Notes under the pieces: model-generated
The model's database searches: none
Seen by the model: the letters and a program-made list of their open reading frames with translations, nothing else
Told to the model about the DNA's origin: nothing
Part shown: positions 8,671 through 15,922 of the stretch, piece by piece
How positions within the stretch are numbered: position 1 is the stretch's first letter
Layout: every line of letters starts with the position of its first letter
Program-made: the position numbers and the translations under genes
Assembly: GCF_018918075.1 (NCBI RefSeq)
Contig: NZ_JAHLPW010000003.1
Span: 310,001 to 374,000 of the forward strand
Reading direction: 5' to 3'
DNA from: Virgibacillus sp. MSJ-26
Lineage (GTDB): Bacteria; Bacillota; Bacilli; Bacillales; Amphibacillaceae
DNA length: 64,000 nt

Positions 8671-9055
8671 TAAATTGATAACTCCTTTCTATCTCAACTT
8701 TTAATTTTTTTCTAGCTCTCCGCAAATGCGTTTTTACTGTTCCCACAGGTTTTTCCATAACCTCTGAAATATCTTTTATTGATAAATCATGATAATAAAA
8801 CAAAATAATTGATGTTTGATATGATGTACTAAGCTTAGATAATGCTTCTCTCACGTAAGAGGTCTCTAATTCTTTATCATCTTTGCTTTCCAGTTTTTTT
8901 AATAAGACATCATCTTCATATGGGATCACTTTCTTTTGTTCACGTAGCAACTTGTAACATTCGCGAATAAGTATTCTAAATAACCAAGTAGAAAAATATT
9001 CTGGATTCTTCAATTGATGAATGGATAATAAAGCATTAGACATATCATGTTTCAA
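8654..9055 (-). pseudogene. ECF sigma factor lacking the N-terminal part of region 2
   Basis: The surviving 130 residues carry the end of region 2 (FSTWLFRILIRECYKLLRE) and a complete region 4 (SYQTSIILFYYHDLSIKDIS...GTVKTHLRRARKKL). Family members are about 170-180 residues and begin some 40-45 residues earlier with region 2.1. Those residues are absent; immediately upstream is the GC-rich structured element at 9058-9365. The likely event is insertion or deletion at that junction. No start codon with a good binding site is visible, so I treat it as broken. Confidence 0.7.
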
Positions 9056-9057
9056 AA

Positions 9058-9365
9058 GTCAAAAGTGCAAATGCCCGATTAGCAACGTACAAGTTGGAGA
9101 AGGCCTGACGAGATAAAGGAGACTTGAAGAGCGGAAGCGATTCAAAGTCGACTTATCGTAGGAAGGCATTCGAAACTTGGGGCTGTGATTACTCGCCCCA
9201 CCAAAAAGCATTGATAGTTGCTGGACGCTTGCGCTGGACGAACAAAAGCGCAGGTGCCCGGTTAGCCCCGAAAAGCTTAAGCAGAAAAACGTAGTGGAGG
9301 TTTTTGCCACGCAGTTTTAATGCTTAAGACCTCGAGGGGCTGGGCACTGGAGTTGGACGTGGCCA
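9058..9365. mobile_element. GC-rich structured element, MITE-like
   Basis: About 300 bases clearly richer in G+C than their surroundings, without a credible gene. They fold into long hairpins: GTGCCCGGTTAGCCCC (9254 on) pairs with GGGGCTGGGCAC (to 9347), enclosing inner arms around AAAACGTAGTGG and CCACGCAGTTTT. TGCGCT pairs with AGCGCA just to the left. It sits exactly where the sigma gene loses its N-terminus. Only one copy is in the window, so repeat status is inferred from structure and composition. Confidence 0.5.
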
Positions 9366-9425
9366 ATTTTAGTATAAAGTTATACACAAAAATTTAATGT
9401 TATAGTACGCTAAATAATAAAAAAA

Positions 9426-9454
9426 GTATGTCTTGACTTCGAATCAAAACATAC
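9426..9454 (-). terminator. Intrinsic terminator
   Basis: An 11-bp inverted repeat (GTATGTCTTGA and TCAAAACATAC, with a G-T pair) is followed on the minus strand by a run of T. It would end transcription from the lipoprotein gene at 9548-9874. Confidence 0.65.
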
Positions 9455-9479
9455 CGTACCTAGTAGACTGATATAATTT

Positions 9480-9534
9480 CACAATCTGTCCTATTTTTGA
9501 ACGGACGCAAATCTTTAGCATCCGATCATAGGAA
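9480..9534. repeat. Array repeat copy
   Basis: ACAATCTGTCCTATTTTTGAAC and TTTAGCATCCGATCATAGG are diverged half units directly 3' of the lipoprotein gene. Confidence 0.5.
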
Positions 9535-9547
9535 TATTTATGGTTTA

Positions 9548-9874
9548 TCATTCAATCAATTCAACAAAAGTTGTATTAATTCCAAGTGGTCCACTTTCTC
9601 TTACTGCGCCCTCGTACCCGACTTTAATCTCATCACCAATTTTAAACGTTGTATCATCCGCAACTGAAAGGTCTACAGTCACTTTTTTTCCAGAACGAAG
9701 TATTTTTCCCTCTTTTATATCCACAGTAGCAACTTCATTTTCTATTGTTTCAATAGTCCCTGTAAAAGTGTCTTTTATTTCACTGTCATCTAGTTTTTCA
9801 CCACCAGAAGAGCCACAAGCAGATAATATTCCAGTTAATATTATCGCAAATAAAATAATAAGGTTTCTACTCAA
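9548..9874 (-). CDS. Small lipoprotein, DUF3221-like
   Basis: A 108-residue protein with a lipoprotein signal peptide; the lipobox LSAC puts the lipidated Cys at about residue 20. The mature part is a small beta-rich domain (TGTIETIENEVATVDI...FKIGDEIKVGYEG) like DUF3221/YobA-type proteins, attached to the outer face of the membrane. Function unknown. A decayed relative is at 12553-12770. AAAGGAGAAGTC precedes the start. Confidence 0.7.
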   Translation of the reverse strand: MSRNLIILFAIILTGILSACGSSGGEKLDDSEIKDTFTGTIETIENEVATVDIKEGKILRSGKKVTVDLSVADDTTFKIGDEIKVGYEGAVRESGPLGINTTFVELIE

Positions 9875-10014
9875 GGTGACTTCTCCTTTCTACGACAACC
9901 CGGCTCATTTACAGAATTTTAGTCCCAAAATCAAACTCTAACATATTTCAACGTTATGAAAGAATGTACTTCCTAATTAGAAAGTACACTCTTATTTTCA
10001 TGCTATGGCTAAAA

Positions 10015-10085
10015 TTAGTGTTTGGTTTTTGTAAGCAACAACCTTGTATTCAAGCCTTGTTTTATTGACTTTTTCTCCTTGTTAA
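10015..10085 (-). pseudogene. Truncated second copy of the 3' end of the 87-residue protein gene
   Basis: The minus strand encodes VNKTRLEYKVVAY, identical to the C-terminal part of the 12905-13168 protein, then diverges. The match extends downstream through the terminator hairpin (9961-9995) to about 9900, where a degraded array repeat begins. So a unit made of gene tail, terminator and repeat edge was duplicated, and only its 3' part remains. Confidence 0.7.
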
Positions 10086-10118
10086 GCTTACATTTTTCCC
10101 ATCGGAGTTAATAATACT

Positions 10119-10631
10119 TTAACCTTTGCTCCAATCCATCGCCTGTTTTTCAATCTTTAAAACCAGGTGTTCTTTCCCACTTATGTATGCTTCAATATCA
10201 TTTGGAAAGCGTTGGGCCAATTCTTTTTTTAAGCTACCATACTTTTTAACAGCATCAGGATGTGTGCGCAAATAGTTACGAAATGCTAAATGACGTTCGA
10301 TTTCAGTATTGCCTATCTCATAAAAATGGATGTGATGTGTTCGACTGTCTCCACCCTTTTGAAAAAATCGACGACCAGGAAGTCCATTTTCTCCTTTTGG
10401 TTCATAACCGATATCAATCATTGCAGTATTAAAGTCGTCAACTCAATTAACATCCCTAACGACAGGCATTATGTCAATAACAGGTTTGGCTATTAGACCA
10501 TCAACAGACGTACTGCCAATATGATAGATTTTGTATATTTCAGCCCCTAAAATCTTGCGTAATTTCACTGTCTCTTCTTCATACATCAAAGGCCAATTTT
10601 TGTTATACGCTGTTACTTCGACTTTTCTCAA
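10119..10631 (-). pseudogene. GrpB-family nucleotidyltransferase-fold protein with an in-frame stop
   Basis: A full-length GrpB/UPF0157 protein: VEVTAYNKNWPLMYEEE, HIGSTSVDGLIAKPVIDIMPVVRDV, then an in-frame TGA at 10443-10445, then VDDFNTAMIDIGYEPKGENG and GRRFFQKGGDSRTHHIHFY to the C-terminus. Both sides keep the same frame, so one nonsense change separates two otherwise intact halves. A second GrpB gene lies at 24577-25040. Confidence 0.85.
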
Positions 10632-10666
10632 TTTGGTTATCCTCTCTGTTTTTTGCTACGTTTTTC

Positions 10667-10724
10667 AGCAAAATGACCCTTGAGTATTATTGTTAAACTA
10701 ACACGACCGATTGTTTAACTATTG
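10667..10724. repeat. Array repeat copy
   Basis: CAAAATGACCCTTGAG, ATTGTTAAACTAACACGACC and GATTGTTTAACTATTGGG are present, with the GTTAAAC heptamer intact. Confidence 0.6.
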
Positions 10725-11205
10725 GGATATTCAGATACTAATTTTTTAATCATCTTGTAATTAATCAATAAAACATTTCTGCGTTCCACGATCTGAGAAT
10801 TGATCACTTGATATCCATGATGTTCAAAAAAAGGTTTTGCTGTAATACTTGCTTCTGTATTTATTTTATAAAGACCCATTTCTTTCGCTTTGGATTCAAT
10901 CATATGTAATAAAGCTGTAGCTATTCCTTGCTTCTGAAAATCCTTATGAATATAAAGTCGATTTAAATGTCCATTACAATCCATGTCACAAAATCCGATG
11001 ATTTTATCATTAATTTCAGCAACATATGCAAAGTTATTACTTAAAGATTCTCTCCAGTTTTCCAATTTGAACTCTAATTCATCGATAGGCGCCCATGCAT
11101 TAAGCTGTTCTATTGAGTAATCTACTGATTTACCGAATGCACCGTTTTATAAAATAAAGTAATAATTTGGTTAACATCAAAACTTTGAAACTCTCTAATC
11201 CTCAT
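10715..11205 (-). pseudogene. GNAT N-acetyltransferase with an internal frameshift
   Basis: Translation from ATG 11205 (MRIREFQSFDVNQIITLFYK) reaches a stop after TVHSVNQ. Shifting frame at about 11125-11140 restores VDYSIEQLNAWAPIDELEF and the rest, including the acetyl-CoA motif DFQKQGIATALLHMIE and PFFEHHGY. The joined protein, about 160 residues, matches a common Bacillus GNAT type. The downstream part alone (from 11065) lacks the first strand-helix of the fold. Confidence 0.8.
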
Positions 11206-11220
11206 TTTTTTGTACCTTTC

Positions 11221-11291
11221 TGTGTTATTGTTAAACAGTCTGCGCCGATTGACTAATACAGTTGTTCGATTAATGCACCCGTTAGTTTAAG
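11221..11291. repeat. Array repeat copy
   Basis: ATTGTTAAACAGTCTGCGCC, GATTGACTAATACAG and TTAATGCACCCGTTAG form a copy carrying both the dyad heptamer and two GC half units. Confidence 0.6.
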
Positions 11292-11481
11292 ACGATATTT
11301 GTTTCTTAATCCTTAATATAAATGGATATAACAATGACAGTCCAAAGGCAGATATAATAATCCGAACCAGTCTTCCAAACTTATTACCTTTCCACATAAG
11401 GATTAGTCCTGCTGGGAAAAATAAAACTAACATAAATACAACAAACCAAGTCCTGTAATAATAGGGATAGTTTTCTGACAT
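11287..11481 (-). CDS. Small two-helix membrane protein
   Basis: A 64-residue protein with two hydrophobic helices (WFVVFMLVLFFPAGLILMW and IIISAFGLSLLYPFIL) and a basic loop between them. AAAAAGGAGAA is well placed before the ATG. Function unknown; one-gene unit. Confidence 0.65.
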   Translation of the reverse strand: MSENYPYYYRTWFVVFMLVLFFPAGLILMWKGNKFGRLVRIIISAFGLSLLYPFILRIKKQISS

Positions 11482-11587
11482 TGAAAATTCTCCTTTTTGT
11501 TATGTTGTTTAAGAATAGTAAAACTTCCATTTATTCAACTATATGGTACGTTGCTATGCGATAAAAGCGCCCGATTCTTGAATAGGC

Positions 11588-11989
11588 TTACTTTTTCTTT
11601 ACAGCAATATAAATATCAATATTTCTATCTGGATAATATTTTTCAAAATCATAAGTATATGCCCTATTTAACTGATTTTCATCTTCTTTTTGCCATATTT
11701 CATTCCATTTATTAAAAATACCTTGTTCATCATTGGTATTGACTTTAAAAACTTCGTATTTCGTATCATCGGGAATGGCTACGGATGATTTACCTCTGCC
11801 CTCAACCGCAACACACAGCGTATAATCACCTTTATAATTAGATTCATATTCATGATATAAACCATATACATTCTCATTTTTATCAGTTAAAACATATGAT
11901 GCATTTTTCCACATATCTGTAATCTTTTGCATGACATGCTCATCATTAAAATTATTTGTCCTAATTTTTTCGATAATTTTTAGCTCCAT
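11588..11989 (-). CDS. Stand-alone GyrI-like (effector-binding) domain protein
   Basis: A 133-residue cytoplasmic protein with the SOUL/GyrI small-molecule-binding fold: VYGLYHEYESNYKGDYTLCVAVEG, YEVFKVNTND, FNKWNEIW and a C-terminal YDFEKYYPDRNIDIYIAVK, which is the AraC-effector-domain signature without a DNA-binding part. Members bind or hydrolyse cationic small molecules; the ligand here is unknown. The ATG at 11989 has AAAGGATGGG upstream. The AraC protein at 23200-24060 has the same domain. Confidence 0.75.
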   Translation of the reverse strand: MELKIIEKIRTNNFNDEHVMQKITDMWKNASYVLTDKNENVYGLYHEYESNYKGDYTLCVAVEGRGKSSVAIPDDTKYEVFKVNTNDEQGIFNKWNEIWQKEDENQLNRAYTYDFEKYYPDRNIDIYIAVKKK

Positions 11990-12030
11990 ATTAAATCCCA
12001 TCCTTTAGTTATTTTTATATTAATTTTATT

Positions 12031-12090
12031 AGACTATCTGCCCGATTATGGTACAAAGTTGTACAACGACAATTGCGCCCTATTGCTGAA
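12031..12090. repeat. Array repeat copy
   Basis: GACTATCTGCCCGATTATGG and GACAATTGCGCCCTATTGCTG form one of the clearest two-unit copies. Confidence 0.65.
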
Positions 12091-12145
12091 AGTTGTTGTA
12101 TGTTTTAACATTCCCTCACAACCAACTTGCTTTTAATAGATTTAT

Positions 12146-12409
12146 CTAAGTTTTAATTTGATGAGTAGCAATTAATACATTATCAACAAAGATTTTACAG
12201 TGGATTTTTAAATAACCGCCGATAGCCACCTTTATGTTCTTAGATTCATTACTATCAATTCTTAACTTTCCAGTTAACGTTGCTCTAAGTCCCAGGCCAA
12301 TATTTTCATCCTGCAATCCTCCATCTACATACAATTTTTCGCCGGCAAACCATCTATTCTCCACTCGTATTTGATGACCGTCATATATAGCTTCAAATAT
12401 TTTCTTCAT
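12146..12409 (-). CDS. Hypothetical 87-residue soluble protein
   Basis: MKKIFEAIYDGHQIRVENRW begins a beta-rich, signal-less protein with repeated strand-like segments (GLGLRATLTGKLRI, KVAIGGYLKIHCKIFVDN). I do not recognise a named family. A binding site AAGGGAGTGATGAA precedes the ATG. One-gene unit. Confidence 0.55.
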   Translation of the reverse strand: MKKIFEAIYDGHQIRVENRWFAGEKLYVDGGLQDENIGLGLRATLTGKLRIDSNESKNIKVAIGGYLKIHCKIFVDNVLIATHQIKT

Positions 12410-12499
12410 TTCATCACTCCCTTACTAACTTTGATCCAGCTCAAAGAATTCAACTTTCAAAATTAGAAAAATAATTAAGAATTACCAAATGTTGTTGTT

Positions 12500-12557
12500 C
12501 CACATAATGGTCCGATAATTTAATAAAGTTGTGAAACAAACGCACCCATTTATTAAT
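12500..12557. repeat. Array repeat copy
   Basis: CACATAATGGTCCGATAATTT and GTGAAACAAACGCACCCATTT form a full copy. It directly follows the stop codon of the decayed DUF3221-like gene, so the repeat sits at the gene's 3' end. Confidence 0.6.
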
Positions 12558-12770
12558 CGACTAATTCAACGGACAATGTATGAATTTGCGCGGGATAAGA
12601 TTCCATAGTGCCGTCATATCCTACCTTTATCTCATTTCCGACTTGAAATGCTTCATCATTATTCACGGACAGGGTTAACAAACATATTACCTTTTCCGCC
12701 TCCTAATTCAGCGTATACGAACGCTATATTATCATTAATTTCTTTGATATCTTAATCACTCAAATTAATC
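12553..12770 (-). pseudogene. Decayed DUF3221-like gene
   Basis: One frame encodes DIKEINDNIAFVYAELGGGK and a second, after a frameshift near 12675, encodes LTLSVNNDEAFQVGNEIKVG...ESYPAQIHTLSVELVD. Together they parallel the 9548-9874 lipoprotein (VADDTTFKIGDEIKVGYEG). The signal peptide and start are missing. Confidence 0.65.
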
Positions 12771-12849
12771 TTACATCCCTATACAAGAAAATGGTCCATT
12801 ACAGAATTTCAATCCCAAAATCATACTCTAACATATTTCAAAGTTATGA

Positions 12850-12883
12850 AAGAGTGTACTTTCTAATCAGAAAGTACACTCTT
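12850..12883 (-). terminator. Strong terminator hairpin
   Basis: A perfect 15-bp stem (AAGAGTGTACTTTCT pairing across AATC) lies 22 bases after the stop of the 87-residue gene. An imperfect copy is at 9959-9995. Confidence 0.75.
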
Positions 12884-12904
12884 ATTTTTCATACTGTAGC
12901 AAAA

Positions 12905-13168
12905 TTAGTGTATAGTTTTTGTGTAAGCAACAACCTTGTATTCAAGCCTTGTTTTATTGACTATTTCTTCTTGTTCTCCGAAATAGAAAGTAAGCAATTC
13001 TTTTGCTTCTTCAACAGAATCGAAAACAAACTCTGTGTTTATCACGTCGTAGTTAAATCCTCGTTTTACACATTGAGAAACAGAACTTGAAATGTCATTT
13101 GGCGAATAGCAAGAAAATTCATCGTCTCCATAATTATCTATTATGACAATAGGACTTTCTTCTTTCAC
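12905..13168 (-). CDS. Hypothetical 87-residue acidic protein
   Basis: The protein begins MKEESPIVIIDNYGDDEFSC and contains VFDSVEEAKELLTFYFGEQEE. It is soluble, and no family is recognised. The tail of the gene and its terminator recur as a fragment at 10015-10085. It is followed by its own terminator and then a repeat half unit at about 12785. Confidence 0.6.
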   Translation of the reverse strand: MKEESPIVIIDNYGDDEFSCYSPNDISSSVSQCVKRGFNYDVINTEFVFDSVEEAKELLTFYFGEQEEIVNKTRLEYKVVAYTKTIH

Positions 13169-13189
13169 AAAATGATTGTCTTACCTAGT

Positions 13190-13440
13190 TCAATTTAATT
13201 TAGCAAACGCTACTAAAGCACCCTTATCGCAAGACTGGAAACCATTATTTTCATAGAAGTGCCTTATATTTGGAGCTTCTTCGGTTAACAATAATTTTTG
13301 ACGAATAGTTTTATATTTCTTTAAAATCTGTTGCATCAATTGAGTGGCAATTCCTTGATTCTGATAAGCATTGAGCACAAGAATATCTTGAATATAGATA
13401 ATCGTTAATCCATCACCCTGCTTATGTGTATTCTTGTATA
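13190..13440 (-). pseudogene. C-terminal part of a GNAT N-acetyltransferase
   Basis: The frame is open from about 13440 and encodes QGDGLTIIYIQDILVLNAY, the acetyl-CoA motif QNQGIATQLMQQIL, and NIRHFYENNGFQSCDKG to the C-terminus. The N-terminal third of the domain and any start codon with a binding site are missing, and upstream sequence does not resemble a GNAT. A 5'-truncated unit. Confidence 0.7.
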
Positions 13441-13502
13441 TTTCCGAAAAAATTTATATTTCCAATATACCATAATATCCACTGAATATTAAGTTAATTC
13501 AG

Positions 13503-13556
13503 TACAAAATAACCCATTATATAATATTGTGCAGCAAATGCACCCAATTGCTTAAT
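13503..13556. repeat. Array repeat copy
   Basis: CAAAATAACCCATTATATAA and GCAAATGCACCCAATTGC are two diverged half units between the GNAT fragment and the M50-like gene. Confidence 0.5.
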
Positions 13557-13565
13557 ACTGGCGTG

Positions 13566-14054
13566 TTAGTGATTTTTCCCCCTTAATACTTGCAACAGTT
13601 GCAAACCATCAGACGGAAAACCACCTAATCCTCCCATCCAACGAGGATAAGTTACTGGGATTATTGTAAAAATAAATTGGCTAAAACATACTATCTTGGC
13701 CAGTGAAAACAATTGACTTAGTTCCTCTTGATTAATAAACCATGCTAATAGTTCAAATAAAATTACCAGTAATAATGACATAATGGGCCCACCCGCAATA
13801 GCAACTGCACTTTTCCATTTATTTAAACCCTTTCCCCAATGAGCAAACCCAACAAAGCCCCATTGAATGTGAAAATGAAGCCTTCCAAGCCTGAAGTTTT
13901 CTTTATTATCCTCATTTATTATACCCAAATAGATATGTACATCAGATTTTGAAGTAGAGACGGCTCCAATTCCATGACCTACTTCGTGAAGTATTAGACA
14001 GATGGGAATAACAATGGTTAGAAATATTAGAAATAGTAACAGATTCAGAATCAT
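13566..14054 (-). CDS. M50-like membrane zinc metalloprotease
   Basis: A 162-residue protein with an N-terminal helix containing HEVGH (the HExxH zinc motif at residues about 23-27), a middle soluble loop, and a GGPIMSLLLVIL helix. A GGFPSDGLQLLQ segment resembles the third-ligand NPxPDG motif of site-2 proteases, here with S-D-G. It is shorter than typical S2P enzymes. The substrate is unknown and activity plausible. A G-rich binding site (GGGGGGGAGATG) overlaps the start. Confidence 0.75.
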   Translation of the reverse strand: MILNLLLFLIFLTIVIPICLILHEVGHGIGAVSTSKSDVHIYLGIINEDNKENFRLGRLHFHIQWGFVGFAHWGKGLNKWKSAVAIAGGPIMSLLLVILFELLAWFINQEELSQLFSLAKIVCFSQFIFTIIPVTYPRWMGGLGGFPSDGLQLLQVLRGKNH

Positions 14055-14230
14055 CTCCCCCCCTCATTTTTTACGATAAGGATACAATCGCTTGTTAAGC
14101 AGTCAACCCATTCGCAACATAGTCAGATCTGTATCTGCAAGTTATCGTCCTATTTTCCTGACAATGATTTAATGCTCGTTTGGAAAGAGAAAAAACTGCC
14201 CATTAAATACAATATAAGTGATAGCAATAT

Positions 14231-14270
14231 GTTATAATTAATCCAATAGACTGGCTTCGCATGAGGGGTT
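14231..14270 (+). promoter_or_regulatory. Extended -10 promoter and 5' leader of the toxin mRNA
   Basis: TGTTATAAT (extended -10, TATAAT at 14233-14238) precedes a leader containing CTGGCTTCGCATGAGG. A 37-base near-identical copy, without the toxin gene, is at 14679-14717. Confidence 0.6.
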
Positions 14271-14325
14271 TGGTAGCACTGTCGATCTGCCATGGGAGAC
14301 TTCCCAGGGAGGGAGGTGCTTGCCT

Positions 14326-14412
14326 ATGGACATTGTTAGTGCGTTAACGCTTATGATTTCTTTTGGAATGTTAGTGGCGTTTATCGTTTCTGATAGTAAC
14401 CATAAAAAATAA
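14326..14412 (+). CDS. Type I toxin: 28-residue holin-like membrane peptide
   Basis: MDIVSALTLMISFGMLVAF begins a single hydrophobic helix ending in a short polar tail (SDSNHKK), the layout of TxpA/BsrG/holin-like toxins of Bacillus. GGGAGGTGC precedes the ATG at good spacing. It is the only plus-strand gene in the array. Downstream hairpins and a convergent promoter at about 14565 suggest an antisense RNA antitoxin overlapping its 3' end. Expected action is on the membrane; this is inferred from family resemblance. Confidence 0.75.
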   Translation: MDIVSALTLMISFGMLVAFIVSDSNHKK

Positions 14413-14446
14413 TCCCTCATGCGCTTTAGCAGGTACGTGAGGGATT
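14411..14446 (+). terminator. Hairpin at the end of the toxin mRNA
   Basis: AATCCCTCA pairs with TGAGGGATT around an 18-base loop and is followed by ATTTTCC. It overlaps the stop codon, so it is also a candidate contact region for the antisense RNA. Confidence 0.6.
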
Positions 14447-14452
14447 ATTTTC

Positions 14453-14570
14453 CTTAGCTACCGTTCCCCTCTTGTTGGGGTTCAGTCTATTATGACCGCT
14501 CCATGTTAGCGCATGGACGGTCTTTATTAGTTTATGCATTTATAATCTTTCTATGTTAATTATACCACGT
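14453..14570 (-). ncRNA. Probable antisense RNA antitoxin (RatA-like arrangement)
   Basis: On the minus strand TGGTATAAT (extended -10, near 14558-14566) drives leftward transcription through hairpin GACCG/CGGTC (14494-14522) toward the toxin 3' end. The arrangement of a convergent RNA overlapping the toxin tail matches txpA/RatA-type systems. The RNA's exact end is not determinable; the hairpin at 14411-14446 may end it. Confidence 0.45.
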
Positions 14571-14678
14571 AAATGATGTTTGTACACTTTTTATTTAATG
14601 CGCCTGTTTGCCGTTTAATCTTCATTTTTCAAAGTGAAGTTTTCTGCCATCCCACTCAATAGGCATATCAAATTTCCA

Positions 14679-14717
14679 TGTTATAATTAATCTAATAGAC
14701 TGGCTTCGCATGAGGAA
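14679..14717 (+). repeat. Partial duplicate of the toxin promoter and leader
   Basis: TGTTATAATTAATC plus ATAGACTGGCTTCGCATGAGG repeats 14230-14268 with one mismatch, followed immediately by array repeat sequence instead of the toxin gene. A scar of a second toxin unit. Confidence 0.75.
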
Positions 14718-14728
14718 CTTTAACCTGG

Positions 14729-14775
14729 ATCAATTCGGGAACAGTGTTATACAGCAATTGCGCCCTTTTGTTAGG
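14729..14775. repeat. Array repeat copy
   Basis: ATCAATTCGGGAACAGTG and CAGCAATTGCGCCCTTTTG lie between the toxin-leader scar and the GNAT gene at 14800. Confidence 0.5.
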
Positions 14776-14799
14776 TTCACCTTTACAAAATCTTTTAAA

Positions 14800-15258
14800 T
14801 TAAAGTTGAGCAATCATTCTAACATCTTTATGTTTTCTTCCCTCCGCTTCATACTCAAACACATCTTTTTTCTCAAAACCAAATTTTTCATATAAAGCAA
14901 TAGCTTTTTTATTATCAACCGAAGCACTTGTATATAGTTTTAAATGTCCATATTTGTTTGTGAAAAATTCTATGAACTTTTGTACAGTCATTTTTCCAAT
15001 TCCCTGGCCTTGATAATCCGCATCGATCATAAATCTGCTCATTGACCATCCGTTAAGTTCATTTTCAAAATCATATAAAATAAAACCAACCATTTTATTA
15101 TCATTATAAATTCCTAATGGATATAATTTGGGTTCATATGCCGCTTGTACTAAAGAAAAAATATTAGGGGCGACAAACTTTTTTTGTTCTTCATTTACAT
15201 TAAGATCTATACACTCATTATAATTTGTTCTATCAATTGGCTTGAACTCAATATTCAT
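14800..15258 (-). CDS. GNAT N-acetyltransferase, diamine/spermidine-acetyltransferase-like
   Basis: A 152-residue enzyme beginning MNIEFKPIDRTNYNECIDL. The acetyl-CoA loop is ADYQGQGIGKMTVQKFIEF, followed by LYTSASVDNKKAIALYEKFGF. The layout is close to BltD/SpeG-type polyamine acetyltransferases, but the substrate is not certain. ATG 15258 has GAAAGGACATTC upstream; an earlier in-frame ATG (15291) has none. Confidence 0.8.
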   Translation of the reverse strand: MNIEFKPIDRTNYNECIDLNVNEEQKKFVAPNIFSLVQAAYEPKLYPLGIYNDNKMVGFILYDFENELNGWSMSRFMIDADYQGQGIGKMTVQKFIEFFTNKYGHLKLYTSASVDNKKAIALYEKFGFEKKDVFEYEAEGRKHKDVRMIAQL

Positions 15259-15332
15259 CTTGAATGTCCTTTCAAAATTCCATTTTTTCATTATATATCT
15301 TGTTAAATTATCAACGCTGTTTGCTCTACTAT

Positions 15333-15773
15333 TTATTTTGGATATACTTTTTCAAACCGCTCACATACAACTAACATTTCAGACGAAAATTCTATATCAT
15401 ATTCTTTTAGTAATTCGGTAAAGAATTTTTCATGCGCTTCCCACCAAAATTGATAATCCCCTTCTCCTTCTGCTAAGGCATAATCCTCTGTTACCTCATT
15501 CATCGGAACAGTTTCGACGAATTTAATTTGAATAACTGCAACAGGTTCATCCTGACCATTTAAAACAATATAATATTCGCCTGCTTGAGGTATGGATTCT
15601 TTTTCTAACTCATAAAGCACAAGACTTGAGGTAGTCGCTGTCTTTTTTTCTTCAACAACTAAATCAGCTAACCAATCAGCTGATGCTCCAAATTGAAATG
15701 CATCTTTATATTCCGTTCCTTTTTTATGACTTTCCACACAAAAACTGTGCCAAAATTGTTGTACTTTATCCAT
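15333..15773 (-). CDS. ASCH-domain protein
   Basis: A 146-residue soluble protein of the ASCH (PUA-like, RNA-binding) superfamily. It has KKTATTSSLVLYELE and YYIVLNGQDEPVAVIQIKFVE in the ligand cleft, and the family motif EGEGDYQFWWEAHEKFF. Some ASCH proteins hydrolyse modified cytidines, others bind RNA; which applies here is unknown. AAAAGGAGATT precedes the ATG. Confidence 0.85.
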   Translation of the reverse strand: MDKVQQFWHSFCVESHKKGTEYKDAFQFGASADWLADLVVEEKKTATTSSLVLYELEKESIPQAGEYYIVLNGQDEPVAVIQIKFVETVPMNEVTEDYALAEGEGDYQFWWEAHEKFFTELLKEYDIEFSSEMLVVCERFEKVYPK

Positions 15774-15922
15774 AAAATAATCTCCTTTTAATATAGAATC
15801 ATTTCTCGTGCCACAAAATGGCCCGTTTGCAGAACTAATAACTAAACATTCTTAAGTCACTTTTTAAGTAGACACATGAGAAAAAATTGTCTTGAAGAAT
15901 CCAACCGCTTTCAGCTGGATAT

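Noticed and set aside
9059..9310. 83-residue gene inside the GC-rich element
   Set aside because: The translation is low quality (SSSASVQQLSMLFGG), has no binding site, and lies across the hairpin arms.
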